DNA of 64,000 bases from Eubacteriales bacterium (GTDB taxonomy: Bacteria; Bacillota; Clostridia; Oscillospirales; Butyricicoccaceae): contig JAUNGZ010000002.1 in assembly GCA_030524205.1 (NCBI GenBank), positions 86,776 through 150,775 on the forward strand, given 5' to 3'. The translations under genes and the position numbers were made by a program. Shown here piece after piece: positions 1-9,134 of this stretch; position 1 is the stretch's first letter; each line of letters begins with the position of its first letter. The notes beneath the pieces are model-generated. The model was not told where the DNA came from and ran no database searches. It saw only the letters and a program-made list of their open reading frames with translations.

Positions 1-830
1 GCGTCAGCGGCTACCGCAACGCGGCGATCGTATTCTCGCTTTTGGCCGTGCCCTTCTTCCTGATCACCATTCTGTCGACCAAGGAGGTCGTCACGGTGGA
101 CGACGCCAAGACGGAAAAGGTTTCCTTCATCCAGCAGTTCAAGGTGCTCAAGGGAAACTGGCCGGTTATCCAGCTCGCCGTCGCCTACCTCGGCTGGGGC
201 ATCATTCAGGGCGGCATGACCTTCCGCCTGTACTTCTGCACCTATAACGCGGGCAACGACCTGCTGTATGCAAACACGCAGACCCTGTGGTCGGTCATGG
301 GCATGCTCGGCGCGTTTTCGGTCAGCTATTTGGTCACCCGCGTCAAGAATAAGGGCACGCTCGGCGGCGTCGCGTTCACGCTGATCGCGGTCTGCTCCAT
401 TATTTCCAACTTCCTGCCGATCACCACGCCGGCCGGTCAGGCGGTTTACTATGTGATGAACGCGGGCGTGGGCTTCGGCTCCGGCATGATGCTGGGCAAC
501 GTGTTCGGCATGATGCCCGACACAGCCGAGTACACCTATCATAAATACGGCGTTTACTGCGCGGGCTTTTTGTCCACCTTCATCAACTTTATGCTCAAGG
601 TCGGTCAGGCCATCTCGATCGCGGGCGCCGCGGCGCTGCTCGACGCGCTGGGCTATGTCGCGGGCGCGGCGCAGAACTCCACGGTGCTGTTCGCCATGAA
701 CTTCGGCTCGCATATGTTCATCGGCCTGTGTTCGATCGTGTGCGCCGTCGCCATGTTCTCTTACAAGCTGGATAAGGCCGCCTACACGCGCATCGTATCC
801 GAGCTGCGCGACCGCGGCATGGCAAACTGA
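1..830 (+). CDS. GPH-family sugar:cation symporter, C-terminal part
   Basis: The gene is open at the left edge, so its N-terminus lies outside the window; the frame starts at base 3. The visible 276 residues hold several hydrophobic spans and end in a tail (KLDKAAYTRIVSELRDRG) typical of glycoside-pentoside-hexuronide:cation symporters, which import sugars or glycosides with Na+ or H+ across the membrane. The substrate cannot be told. A zinc dehydrogenase follows 47 bases downstream on the same strand and the pair ends at a strong terminator, so they are probably co-transcribed and the dehydrogenase may act on the imported compound. Family call is good; substrate unknown. Confidence 0.8.
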   Translation, partial: VSGYRNAAIVFSLLAVPFFLITILSTKEVVTVDDAKTEKVSFIQQFKVLKGNWPVIQLAVAYLGWGIIQGGMTFRLYFCTYNAGNDLLYANTQTLWSVMGMLGAFSVSYLVTRVKNKGTLGGVAFTLIAVCSIISNFLPITTPAGQAVYYVMNAGVGFGSGMMLGNVFGMMPDTAEYTYHKYGVYCAGFLSTFINFMLKVGQAISIAGAAALLDALGYVAGAAQNSTVLFAMNFGSHMFIGLCSIVCAVAMFSYKLDKAAYTRIVSELRDRGMAN

Positions 831-877
831 ACGCTTTTTGACCGTTCCCCGTTTACTACCGGAAAGGATGATTTATA

Positions 878-1897
878 ATGGCAAAGATGAAGCAGCTTTG
901 GTGGCTGGATCAAGATAAGATCGACCTGATCGACGTCGATATCCCCGCGGTGGGGCCGGGCGAGGTCAAGGTCAAAATCGCTTACGCCGCGCTCTGCGCG
1001 ACCGATGTGCATATGGTCACGATGGGCGTGATGGGCAGCAAGCCGCCCGCGCCGCTCGGCCACGAAGCGGCGGGCACCATCGTCGAGCTGAGCCCCGAAG
1101 CCGAGGCCGCGGGCTATAAGGTGGGCGATAAGGTGACGATGTTCCCCGTGTCCCACTGCGGCGAGTGCGAATGGTGCAAAAGGGGCATGACGCAGTACTG
1201 CATCAATTCCAAGCCGACCGGCGCGTTCGCGGAATATGTCGTTACCGACGTTAAAACCATCTATAAGCTGCCCGATAACGTCGAACTGCGCGATTACGCG
1301 ATCGTTGAGCCGACCAACTGCTGCCTGCGCGCGATGGACCTCGCGCCCATCCGCCACGGCGCGACCGTATGCGTCGCGGGCGTGGGCGGCATCGGCTCGA
1401 TTATGCTCAATCAGGTGCTGCTTTCGGGCGCGGCGCGCATCACGGTGATCGACCCGGTGCCTGAAAAGCGCGAGCTGGCGCTTTCGATGGGCGCGCAGTA
1501 CGCGATCGACCCGTTCGCGGAGGACGCGGTCGCGCGTGCGATGGAGATCACAGACGGTCTGGGCTTTGACTACGTGTTCGAGATGTCCGGCTCGCCCAAG
1601 GCGGCCGAGACCCCGCTCAAGATTTTAGCGCGCTGCGGCACCGCCGTTTATTTCGCGGTGTTCCCGCCCAAATTCGAGATGCCGCTCAACCTGCACGAGC
1701 TGTACATGAAGGAGGGCCGCATCCAAACGGTGTTTACCACCACCACGATCATGAACCGCTCGATCAACATGATCGAACGCATGCAGACCGATAAGATCAT
1801 CGGCAAAATCATGCCGCTTAGCGAAGCGGTCGAGAGCTTTGAGGTGTTCAAGACCGCCAAGTACCCCAAGATTCTGCTCGATTGCAGCAAGCCGTAA
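878..1897 (+). CDS. Zinc-dependent medium-chain alcohol/polyol dehydrogenase
   Basis: A 339-residue MDR-superfamily dehydrogenase, cytosolic, expected to oxidise a polyol or sugar alcohol with NAD(P)+. Visible features are the catalytic-zinc Cys in LCATDVHM (about residue 39), GHEAAG, the structural zinc cluster CGECEWCKRGMTQYC (about residues 89-103), and the Rossmann glycine motif VAGVGGIGS. Length fits the family. The start has GGAAAGGATG upstream. It lies 47 bases after a GPH symporter gene and is closed by a terminator at 1907-1941, so it belongs to that transporter unit rather than to the uronate operon beginning at 2200. Exact substrate (sorbitol, threonine, aldonate or other) cannot be decided. 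Confidence 0.82.
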   Translation: MAKMKQLWWLDQDKIDLIDVDIPAVGPGEVKVKIAYAALCATDVHMVTMGVMGSKPPAPLGHEAAGTIVELSPEAEAAGYKVGDKVTMFPVSHCGECEWCKRGMTQYCINSKPTGAFAEYVVTDVKTIYKLPDNVELRDYAIVEPTNCCLRAMDLAPIRHGATVCVAGVGGIGSIMLNQVLLSGAARITVIDPVPEKRELALSMGAQYAIDPFAEDAVARAMEITDGLGFDYVFEMSGSPKAAETPLKILARCGTAVYFAVFPPKFEMPLNLHELYMKEGRIQTVFTTTTIMNRSINMIERMQTDKIIGKIMPLSEAVESFEVFKTAKYPKILLDCSKP

Positions 1898-1906
1898 GAG
1901 ATTTAA

Positions 1907-1941
1907 AGAGCCTGCTTCCGAAAGGAAGCAGGCTCTTTTTT
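1907..1941 (+). terminator. Intrinsic terminator of the symporter-dehydrogenase unit
   Basis: A 13-bp perfect stem (AGAGCCTGCTTCC with its complement) and GAAA loop at 1907-1936, followed by a T tract. It lies 10 bases after the dehydrogenase stop. The rest of the gap to 2199 holds no convincing gene; a candidate promoter lies at its right end. Confidence 0.92.
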
Positions 1942-2141
1942 GCGCGCAGGGACAATGTACGCCTGATGTGGCAAATCAGACAAACCGCGCGCCGCAAAAA
2001 TAAAGAGATTGAACAGATATCGGACGAAAACGCAGGTTTTAGCATTTTATCCATCCGGCGGTTTGCCGCACGCGGAGTCAAAGATTCTCCTGCCCGGCGG
2101 CCGCGCGCCAATAAAATCCTAGTTGCGGCAACCAAACCATG

Positions 2142-2170
2142 TGGAGAGGCGCGCAAAAATGTTGTCTAAT
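2142..2170 (+). promoter_or_regulatory. Candidate promoter of the hexuronate operon
   Basis: TGGAGA (2142-2147) and TCTAAT (2165-2170) are spaced by 17 bases, 30 bases before the uxaE start, whose ribosome site is AAAAAAGGAGG. The match to consensus is moderate, as in an activator-dependent promoter. No clear operator was recognised beside it. Confidence 0.4.
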
Positions 2171-2199
2171 AGTAACATCAAAAAAGGAGGCGGGAAGAA

Positions 2200-3663
2200 A
2201 TGGGCCGGATCGGTACCTTTATCAACAAGCTGCAAGCGCACCCCAACGCGGAATATTATATTGTTTATCCGCGGTCTGTGCGAAACTGCGCGCACGGCGC
2301 GGTGTTTATGGCGCAGGATGAGCAGGGCGGCGACAAGCTTTACTTCTACGGAGAGCGCTGTCCGTTTGACGGCGTAAAAAAGACGGACGGAAACACCGTG
2401 TTTTACGAATGCGGGTTATCGCATGCCAACGCGCAGGTTCTGCGCGAGCTGTTTCCGTTTTGCGCGCCGCAAAAGGTGCTGACGCGGCCGTGCACGATCG
2501 GCACGGGCGACCGGCTGGGCATTGCGGCCGCGGGGCAGATCGGCGCGATCCGCAAATACGCGGCGGCGCCGGTGCTGGCGCAGCAGTCGATGCGGGAGCT
2601 GACGCTGACGGGACGCACGTTTCAAAGCGTAATGGACGACGTGACGTTTTCCGTATTTCGCGAAGGCTATACCGGCGGTTACGGGGCGGACGGCGATCAC
2701 CTGAAGACCATGGAGGAAATCGGAGAGGCGCTGGCCTGCGGCTACACGATGATCACGCTGGACCTGAGCGAGCAGATCCACGACCCGGCGGAAACGCGCG
2801 CCCCGGTGTGCGAAGAGCTGCGGGAATGCTATTTGGACCGCAGCTTCCGCTTGGACGACGGATATGAAATCCGCTTCAGCGAGGACGAGCTGCAAACCGC
2901 CGTTACGATTTACGGCGAGGCGATCGACTACGCGGAGCAGGTGGCGCGCAAATTCTTCAGCGAAGCAGACGGACAGGCGGATCTTGAGATCTCAATCGAC
3001 GAAACGTCGGTTCCGACCACGCCGCAGCAGCATTTCTTTGTAGCGAACGAGCTTCGGCGGAGAAAGGTCCGTTTTGCAACCATCGCGCCCCGCTTTACCG
3101 GAGAATTTCAAAAGGGCATTGATTATATCGGTGATATAAACCGCTTTGAACAGGAAATGAAAATTCACGCCGCCATTGCCCGTACACAGGGCTATAAGCT
3201 GTCGGTTCATTCGGGAAGCGATAAATTTTCGATCTTCCCGATCGTGGGCAAGCATACGAACGGCGTATTCCATTTGAAAACGTCGGGGACCAGCTGGCTG
3301 GAAGCGATGAAGCTGGCGGCGCTGCAAGCGCCGGAGCTGTACCGGCAGATTCATAAATACGCGCTGACCGTGTTTGAGCAGGCAAAAGCCAACTATCATG
3401 TCAGCGCAAAAACCGAGGCGATCCCGGATGTGGAGCGGGTGCCGGACGAGCTGCTGCCCCGGCTGTTCGAGGATGACAACGCGAGACAGCTGATCCATAT
3501 CACATACGGATATATCCTGCGCCATCCGGTGTTCGGCCCAATGCTGCGCGCTTTGTGGAAAAAGGAACAGCGCCGGTATGACGAGCTGGTTGAATACCAT
3601 ATCACCCGGCATTTGGAAGGACTCTCGGTACCGTATACGGGGGAGGAAAATGATGAAAAATGA
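2200..3663 (+). CDS. uxaE: D-tagaturonate epimerase (UxaE family)
   Basis: A 487-residue protein matching the tagaturonate epimerase family in length and in blocks such as EISIDETSVPTTPQQHFF, HSGSDKFSIFP and HLKTSGTSWLEA, whose His/Asp/Glu residues suit metal binding in an aldolase-like barrel. The family interconverts D-tagaturonate and D-fructuronate, letting galacturonate-derived carbon enter the fructuronate/mannonate branch without UxaB/UxaA. It is the first gene of a tight operon that also encodes a dehydrogenase, a TRAP transporter and tagaturonate reductase, which fits the assignment. Start chosen at ATG behind AAAAAAGGAGGCGG. Its 3' end overlaps the next gene by 11 bases. Family assignment from sequence memory, supported by context. 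Confidence 0.8.
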   Translation: MGRIGTFINKLQAHPNAEYYIVYPRSVRNCAHGAVFMAQDEQGGDKLYFYGERCPFDGVKKTDGNTVFYECGLSHANAQVLRELFPFCAPQKVLTRPCTIGTGDRLGIAAAGQIGAIRKYAAAPVLAQQSMRELTLTGRTFQSVMDDVTFSVFREGYTGGYGADGDHLKTMEEIGEALACGYTMITLDLSEQIHDPAETRAPVCEELRECYLDRSFRLDDGYEIRFSEDELQTAVTIYGEAIDYAEQVARKFFSEADGQADLEISIDETSVPTTPQQHFFVANELRRRKVRFATIAPRFTGEFQKGIDYIGDINRFEQEMKIHAAIARTQGYKLSVHSGSDKFSIFPIVGKHTNGVFHLKTSGTSWLEAMKLAALQAPELYRQIHKYALTVFEQAKANYHVSAKTEAIPDVERVPDELLPRLFEDDNARQLIHITYGYILRHPVFGPMLRALWKKEQRRYDELVEYHITRHLEGLSVPYTGEENDEK

Positions 3664-4675
3664 AAGCGTGGTTATGTCCGCGCCGGGCGAAATCAAAATC
3701 GCGGAAGCGCCGATGCCGGTCTGCGGACCGGGCGAAGCGCTACTGGAGCTTCTTTACGGCGGACTGTGCGGCAGCGATCTGGGCGCGTACCGCGGCACTT
3801 ACGCATACGCGCAGTATCCGAATGTTCCGGGGCATGAATTTTCCGCACGTATTGTAGAGGTGGCGGACAACCCGCAGGGGCTGAAGGCGGGCGATGTGGT
3901 GATCGGCAACCCCTATTTTAACTGCGGCGTCTGTTATTCCTGCCGCCGCGGCTTGGTCAACTGCTGCGTGAACAATCAAACGATGGGGGTGCAGCGCGAA
4001 GGCGCGTATTCCAGATTCATCACGATGCCGGTGGAGCGGCTGTATCCGGTGGATGGGCTGGATCCAAAGCTTGCGGCGCTGGTCGAACCGTTTGCCATCG
4101 GCTATCACGGCGTGCAGCAGGCGATGCTTTCCGAAGGCGACCGCGTTTTGGTGGTCGGCGCGGGAACCATCGGCATTTTCACCATGCTGGCGGCCAAGCA
4201 GAAGGGCGCGCGGGTCTACATAACCGACGTTGCGCCGCAAAAGCTGGAGTTTGCGGAAAAAATGGGTGCGGACGGCGTGCTGCTCAACGATTCCCCGGCG
4301 CATTTTGCGGAGCAGGCGCAGAGCATCACGCAGGGGGACGGCTTCGACGCGGCTCTGGAGGCGGTGGGCACGCCGGAAACCCTTCAGCTTTGTTTGGACA
4401 GCGCGGCGCACGGCGGGCATGTGGTGCTGATCGGCATTTCCAAGCGGCATTTGGATTTGGACTCCAACATCATCCAAAAGAAGGAGCTGATGCTCCGCGG
4501 CTCGCGCAACGCGGGCAGGCAGGATTTTCTCGATCTGATCGCGTGGATGAAGGAGCATGGCGCCGAGGCCGAGCGGATGATTACCGATTTGTATCCGTTT
4601 GAGCAGGCGGCGGCCGCGTTTCAGGCGTTTTCGGAAAACGCGGCGAGCAAGCTCAAGGTAATGTTAGCGTTTTAA
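3653..4675 (+). CDS. L-galactonate 5-dehydrogenase-like zinc dehydrogenase
   Basis: A 340-residue zinc MDR dehydrogenase with catalytic GLCGSDLGAYRG, PGHEFSA, structural zinc cluster CGVCYSCRRGLVNCC and dinucleotide motif VVGAGTIG. The segment KKELMLRGSRNA and the VEPFAIGYH block resemble E. coli LgoD (YjjN), which oxidises L-galactonate to D-tagaturonate. Tagaturonate is the substrate of both flanking enzymes, UxaE and UxaB, so this role fits the operon, although another sugar acid or alcohol remains possible. Start: two ATGs occur at 3650 and 3653. The ribosome site GGGGGAGG at 3639-3646 favours the second (6 bases away). It overlaps uxaE by 11 bases, so translation is probably coupled. Confidence 0.75.
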   Translation: MKNESVVMSAPGEIKIAEAPMPVCGPGEALLELLYGGLCGSDLGAYRGTYAYAQYPNVPGHEFSARIVEVADNPQGLKAGDVVIGNPYFNCGVCYSCRRGLVNCCVNNQTMGVQREGAYSRFITMPVERLYPVDGLDPKLAALVEPFAIGYHGVQQAMLSEGDRVLVVGAGTIGIFTMLAAKQKGARVYITDVAPQKLEFAEKMGADGVLLNDSPAHFAEQAQSITQGDGFDAALEAVGTPETLQLCLDSAAHGGHVVLIGISKRHLDLDSNIIQKKELMLRGSRNAGRQDFLDLIAWMKEHGAEAERMITDLYPFEQAAAAFQAFSENAASKLKVMLAF

Positions 4676-4708
4676 ATATGCGACCATAAAGAAAAAGGAG
4701 ATGTAAAA

Positions 4709-5758
4709 ATGAAGTACAAGAAAATGATAGCGGCGGGATTGACGGCGGCAATGGCGGTAGGCATGCTGACGGGCTGCGGGCAGGCTTCCCAGCCGAGCGA
4801 GGGCGGCACGGCCGGCAAAACGGCGGAGCCGGAAACGCAGCAGGTGGTCATTCAGCTCGGCTATGAAAACAATCCCGGCGAGTCCATCGACCTTGGCTGC
4901 AACGAATGGGCGCGGCTGGTAGAGGAAAAAAGCGGCGGCGATATCAAGATCGAAGTGTTTCCGTCCAGCCAGCTGGGCTCCAAGGTCGACCTGATCGATC
5001 AGATGCTCGCGGGCGCGCCGGTGATCACCCTTGCGGACGGCGCGTTTTACGCCGACCGGGGCGTGCCGGATTTCGGCATCCTGTTTGGGCCGTACCTGTT
5101 CAGCGATTGGGAAGAATGCTGGAATCTGACGGAAAGCCCGCTCTACAACCGCCTGTGCGGCGAGCTGGAGGAGCAGGGCATCAAAATCCTGACCTCCAAC
5201 TGGATCTACGGCGACCGGCACATCCTTTCCAAAAAGCCGATCCGCACCCTGTCCGACATGAAGGGCATGAAGATCCGCGTGCCCAGCAACGACATTCAGG
5301 TGCAGGGCATGCAGGTGCTGGGCGCAAACCCGACCCCGATGGCGCTGGGCGACGTGTACACCGCGCTGCAGCAGGGCACGATCGACGGCTTCGAGCAGCC
5401 GATCACCGTTATTTACGCGGGAAAATACTACGAAGCCGCCAAGTACCTGACGCTGTCTGAGCATGTGAAAAACAATACCACTTGGATCTGCGGCACGGAT
5501 TTCTTCAATTCGCTGACCGCCGAGCAGCAGAAGATCCTGATCGAGTGCGGCGAGGAAGCCGGCATCTACAACAACGAGCAGTATTTCGAGCAGGAGGAGC
5601 AGGCGCTGGAGGGCCTGAAGGCCGCCGGCGTGGAAGTGATCGAAGTGGACAAGGACGAGTTCCGCAAGGCCGCGGAGCAGTTCTACCAGCTCGATATGTT
5701 CACCTCCGTCTGGTCGGACGGCCTGTACGACGAGGTAAAGGCTTCCATGAAGGGCTGA
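4709..5758 (+). CDS. dctP: TRAP transporter solute-binding lipoprotein (DctP family)
   Basis: A 349-residue extracytoplasmic solute receptor. It opens with a lipoprotein signal (AVGMLTGCGQ, lipidated Cys near residue 22). The mature part carries typical DctP blocks: GMKIRVPSN with the Arg that clamps the carboxylate of the ligand, GANPTPMALGDVYTALQQG, and IDGFEQP. Such receptors deliver organic acids, often uronates or aldonates, to a TRAP permease driven by an ion gradient. The dctQ and dctM permease genes follow immediately, and the surrounding enzymes act on hexuronate, so a uronate or aldonate ligand is likely. Strong ribosome site AAAAAGGAGATG. The family is clear; the ligand is inferred. 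Confidence 0.9.
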   Translation: MKYKKMIAAGLTAAMAVGMLTGCGQASQPSEGGTAGKTAEPETQQVVIQLGYENNPGESIDLGCNEWARLVEEKSGGDIKIEVFPSSQLGSKVDLIDQMLAGAPVITLADGAFYADRGVPDFGILFGPYLFSDWEECWNLTESPLYNRLCGELEEQGIKILTSNWIYGDRHILSKKPIRTLSDMKGMKIRVPSNDIQVQGMQVLGANPTPMALGDVYTALQQGTIDGFEQPITVIYAGKYYEAAKYLTLSEHVKNNTTWICGTDFFNSLTAEQQKILIECGEEAGIYNNEQYFEQEEQALEGLKAAGVEVIEVDKDEFRKAAEQFYQLDMFTSVWSDGLYDEVKASMKG

Positions 5759-5780
5759 ACGGAGAGTGGAGGAAAAGCAG

Positions 5781-6290
5781 ATGAAAGATAAGCCGAAATT
5801 GCTGGTCCGTCTGCTGAATCTGGATTTTATTTTGAGCGGCGCGGCGTTTATCCTATTGGTCTTAGTAACCTTTATAGGCGTTATCATGCGGTACCTGTTC
5901 AATAATCCGCTGGTTTGGCAGGAAGAGATGCAGCTTTCTTTGGTGATTTGGGTGGTGTTTTTCGGCGCCAGCGCCGCGTTCCGCACGGGCGGGCACGTGG
6001 CCATTGAAATCATCGTGGATTCCATGCCGGCAAAAGTGCGCTATGTGGTGGAAATACTGGGGTATTTGGTCACCTGCGTGGTGCTGCTGTACCTGCTGAA
6101 AAGCAGTATGAATCTGGTGCTGCAAATGGTGACGACCGGACGCGCAACCAATATCCTGCGCGTTCCCTACGAGCTGATCTACGGAGCGTTTCCGGTAAGC
6201 TGCGTGCTCATGGTCGTCAACTATACATACAGCATTTACCATTCGCATATCAAACCCAAACCGGCGGAGGAGGCGGAAGATGAGCATTAA
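5781..6290 (+). CDS. dctQ: TRAP transporter small permease (DctQ family)
   Basis: About 169 residues with four hydrophobic spans, the layout of the TRAP small integral-membrane subunit that partners DctM. The motif WQEEMQLSLVIWVVFFGA is characteristic of DctQ. A GTG at 5766 is in frame, but it lies inside the region that serves as ribosome site (GGAGG at 5768-5772), so ATG 5781, eight bases beyond, is preferred. It overlaps dctM by 11 bases, showing coupled translation of the two permease subunits. Confidence 0.88.
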   Translation: MKDKPKLLVRLLNLDFILSGAAFILLVLVTFIGVIMRYLFNNPLVWQEEMQLSLVIWVVFFGASAAFRTGGHVAIEIIVDSMPAKVRYVVEILGYLVTCVVLLYLLKSSMNLVLQMVTTGRATNILRVPYELIYGAFPVSCVLMVVNYTYSIYHSHIKPKPAEEAEDEH

Positions 6291-7578
6291 TCCGGTAGCG
6301 GCCGCAACGATTGTCATGCTGGTGCTCCTGTTTCTGAAGGTGCCGGTATTCGCATCGGTTTTTGCCGCCGCGGCGACATATTTTTTCCTGATGCCCGCGC
6401 TGCCGCAGCAGATCGTGGTGCAGCGCATGCTGGCCGGCGCGGAAAGCATTCCCATGCTGGCCATCCCGTTCTTTGTCTGCGCGGGTACGTTTATGAACTA
6501 TTCGGGCGTAACCAAGCGGGTCATGCAGTTCTGCGAGGTGCTGACCGGGCGCATGACCGGCGGTCTGGCGCAGGTCAACGTCCTGCTGTCGACGCTGATG
6601 GGCGGCCTATCCGGCTCTAATCTGGCGGACGCCGCGATGGAGGCGAAAATGCTGGTGCCGGAAATGGAAAAGCGCGGCTTTTCCAAGGAGTTTTCCTCGG
6701 TTGTCACGGCATGCTCCGCCATGATCACGCCGCTGATCCCGCCCGGCATTGCAATGATCGTTTACGGCTCCATCGCGAACGTGTCGATCGGCAACCTGTT
6801 TATCGCGGGCATCGGTCCGGGCGTTCTGCTCTGCGTGAGCATGATGCTGCTGGTGTCGCTGATTTCCAAAAAACGCGGCTACAAGCCGATCCGCACCGAG
6901 CGGATGAGCTCTAAGGAGTTTTGGAGTGCGCTCAAGGCGGCCGCTCTGCCGCTGTGCCTGCCGGTCATCATTATCGGCGGCATCCGGCTCGGCGTTTTCA
7001 CGCCGACCGAGGCCGGCACGGTGGCCATCGTGTACTCGCTGACGCTGGGGCTGGTTTACCGCGAGCTGACGATGAAAGCCTTTATCAAGGGCATGAAGGA
7101 AACGATCGTCACCACGTCCGGCATTATGCTGATCATCTGCGCGGCCAATGCGTTCGCATGGGTATTAACCAAGGAGCGCGTGCCGCAGCTGATCACCGAG
7201 CTGATCGTCGGCCTGATCGACAACAAGTACCTGTTCCTGATCGCGGTCAACATTTTCCTGCTGTTCGTGGGCATGTTCATCGAGGGTACCGCGGCAATGA
7301 TCGTATTGGTTCCGCTGCTCGCGCCGATCGCGGCCGCGTACGGCATCCATGAGATCCAGTTCGCCATGACGGTCATCTTCAACATGGCGGTCGGCTGCAT
7401 CACGCCGCCGATGGGCACGCTGATGTTCGTTACCTGCGGCATCACAAAATGTAAGATCAAGAATTTCATTATCGAGGCGAGGCCGTTCTACATACTGCTG
7501 CTGGTCTGCCTAATGCTGCTGACCTTTGTGCCGGTGTTCTCGGTCGGCGTGCTGCAGCTGTTCGGTATAGGAGGGTAG
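6280..7578 (+). CDS. dctM: TRAP transporter large permease (DctM family)
   Basis: A 432-residue polytopic membrane protein, the translocating subunit of a TRAP transporter. It carries family blocks such as AIPFFVCAGTFMNYSGV, LSTLMGGLSGSNLADAAM, ITPLIPPGIAMIVYG and FTPTEAGTVAIVYSL, and has the usual length. It works with the upstream DctQ and DctP to import a carboxylated solute, here probably a hexuronate or aldonate. It starts within the dctQ end and is followed five bases later by uxaB, so all are one transcript. Confidence 0.93.
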   Translation: MSINPVAAATIVMLVLLFLKVPVFASVFAAAATYFFLMPALPQQIVVQRMLAGAESIPMLAIPFFVCAGTFMNYSGVTKRVMQFCEVLTGRMTGGLAQVNVLLSTLMGGLSGSNLADAAMEAKMLVPEMEKRGFSKEFSSVVTACSAMITPLIPPGIAMIVYGSIANVSIGNLFIAGIGPGVLLCVSMMLLVSLISKKRGYKPIRTERMSSKEFWSALKAAALPLCLPVIIIGGIRLGVFTPTEAGTVAIVYSLTLGLVYRELTMKAFIKGMKETIVTTSGIMLIICAANAFAWVLTKERVPQLITELIVGLIDNKYLFLIAVNIFLLFVGMFIEGTAAMIVLVPLLAPIAAAYGIHEIQFAMTVIFNMAVGCITPPMGTLMFVTCGITKCKIKNFIIEARPFYILLLVCLMLLTFVPVFSVGVLQLFGIGG

Positions 7579-7582
7579 GCCT

Positions 7583-9064
7583 ATGAACCCCTTGCGTTAT
7601 GACACGCTGCCCGAACAGGGGGCGTATGTGCTCCGACAAGGAACGGAGCGATTCCTGCAATTCGGCGAAGGGAATTTCCTGCGCGGCTTTGCAGACTGCT
7701 TTATTGACCAGATGAACGAGCGCCTCGGGCTGGACAGCAAGGTGATCGTGGTGCAGCCGATCGAAGCCGGCTTAGCGGATCAAATCAATGCGCAGCAAGG
7801 CTTGTACCATTTGTATCTGCGCGGCGGCGTTCCCGGAGACGAGCGGGTGGAAAAGCGGCTGATCAGCGCGATCAGCCGGGCGGTCGATCCCTATCGGGCG
7901 TTTGCAGAATTTCTCGCCTGCGCGCGGCAGCCCGACCTGCGCTTCCTCATCTCCAACACGACGGAAGCGGGGATTTCCTGCCGGACGGACGACCGCCTCG
8001 GCGACCGTCCGGCGGCGTCCTTCCCCGGCAAGCTGACGCAGCTACTGTGGGAGCGCTATCAGCATTACGGGGAACAGGCGGGAAAGGGCTTCGTCATCCT
8101 GTCGTGCGAGCTGATCGACCACAACGGCCGCGAACTGCGCGCCTGCGTGGAGACGTACGCCCGCCGCTGGGAGCTTCCGGACGGATTTTTTCAGTGGCTC
8201 GACCGCGAGAATCTTTTCTGCGACACGCTGGTGGACCGGATCATAACCGGCTATCCGCGGGCGGACGCGGAAGCGCTCAACCGGGAGAACGGCGTGGAGG
8301 ACGGCCTGCTGGACACCGGCGAGCCCTTCGCCTTCTGGGCGATCGAAGGGCCGGACTGGCTGAAAGAGGCGCTTCCGTTTGAAAAGGCGGGGCTGCCCGT
8401 GGCGGTGGTCTCCGATCAATCGTATTATAAAAAGCGGAAAGTGCGCATTTTAAACGGCGCGCAGACGGGAATCTCGCTGGCGGCCTACTTGATGGGCTGC
8501 GACATCAGCTTGGATTACATGGCGCGCCCGGACTGCGTTTCGTTTGTCCGACGCATTATTTATGACGAAGTTATCCCGTTTTTGCAGCTCGACGAGCAGG
8601 ATATGCTGCAATTTGCGGACGAGGTGATGGTGCGGCTGAACAATCCGTTTATCCGGCACAGCCTGCTGGCTATTTCGCTGAACTCTGTTTCCAAATGGAA
8701 AGCGCGGGTTTGGCCGAGTCTGCTGGCTTACTGGCAGGGCAAGGGGCAGGTGCCGCCGTGCATCGCGTTTTCGCTGGCGGCGCTGCTGGAATTCTACCGC
8801 ATCCGGCAAAAGGGACCGGACGGCTATTTCGGCCTGAGAAACGGGCAGCCCTATCGCATCCAAGACGACAACGACGTGCTTGAATTTTTCTGGAACCACC
8901 GCGCGGACGCGCCGCGGCAGCTGGTGCGCGTGTGCGCGCAGCAGATATTGCCGGAGATCGCCGCGATTCCGCCCTTGGCGGAGCAAACGGCGGAGCTGGT
9001 GCGGGCCATGCGCGAACACGGGATAAACGAGGTGTTCGCGTCCGTGACGGCCCCTTTGGATTGA
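7583..9064 (+). CDS. uxaB: Tagaturonate reductase (altronate dehydrogenase), mannitol dehydrogenase family
   Basis: A 493-residue long-chain dehydrogenase. It shows the N-terminal FGEGNFLRGF motif, VIVVQPIEAG, and the catalytic-region block KKRKVRILNGAQTG with the active Lys/Asn area of the mannitol dehydrogenase family. UxaB reduces D-tagaturonate to D-altronate with NADH. Sharing an operon with UxaE and a putative L-galactonate dehydrogenase, it sits at a branch where tagaturonate is either epimerised to fructuronate or reduced to altronate. UxaA (altronate dehydratase) and UxaC are not in the window. Ribosome site TAGGAGGG; the terminator at 9095-9130 closes the operon. Confidence 0.88.
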   Translation: MNPLRYDTLPEQGAYVLRQGTERFLQFGEGNFLRGFADCFIDQMNERLGLDSKVIVVQPIEAGLADQINAQQGLYHLYLRGGVPGDERVEKRLISAISRAVDPYRAFAEFLACARQPDLRFLISNTTEAGISCRTDDRLGDRPAASFPGKLTQLLWERYQHYGEQAGKGFVILSCELIDHNGRELRACVETYARRWELPDGFFQWLDRENLFCDTLVDRIITGYPRADAEALNRENGVEDGLLDTGEPFAFWAIEGPDWLKEALPFEKAGLPVAVVSDQSYYKKRKVRILNGAQTGISLAAYLMGCDISLDYMARPDCVSFVRRIIYDEVIPFLQLDEQDMLQFADEVMVRLNNPFIRHSLLAISLNSVSKWKARVWPSLLAYWQGKGQVPPCIAFSLAALLEFYRIRQKGPDGYFGLRNGQPYRIQDDNDVLEFFWNHRADAPRQLVRVCAQQILPEIAAIPPLAEQTAELVRAMREHGINEVFASVTAPLD

Positions 9065-9094
9065 CCCCTCTCTACTCTTTTCTTTCTTACTACC

Positions 9095-9130
9095 GCAAAA
9101 CGCCGCAGGATTTTTCCTGCGGCGTTTTGC
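9095..9130. terminator. Bidirectional terminator between uxaB and the regulator gene
   Basis: A perfect 15-bp stem (GCAAAACGCCGCAGG and complement) around a T-rich loop between two convergent genes. A/T runs in the arms suit termination in either direction. Confidence 0.85.
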
Positions 9131-9134
9131 CCGC

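Noticed and set aside
1882-2169. Open frame spanning the first terminator
   Set aside because: It runs through a perfect terminator hairpin and has no ribosome site; the region is better read as terminator plus promoter.
4664-6025. Minus-strand open frame of 453 codons
   Set aside because: Antisense to dctP and dctQ; composition is that of a shadow.
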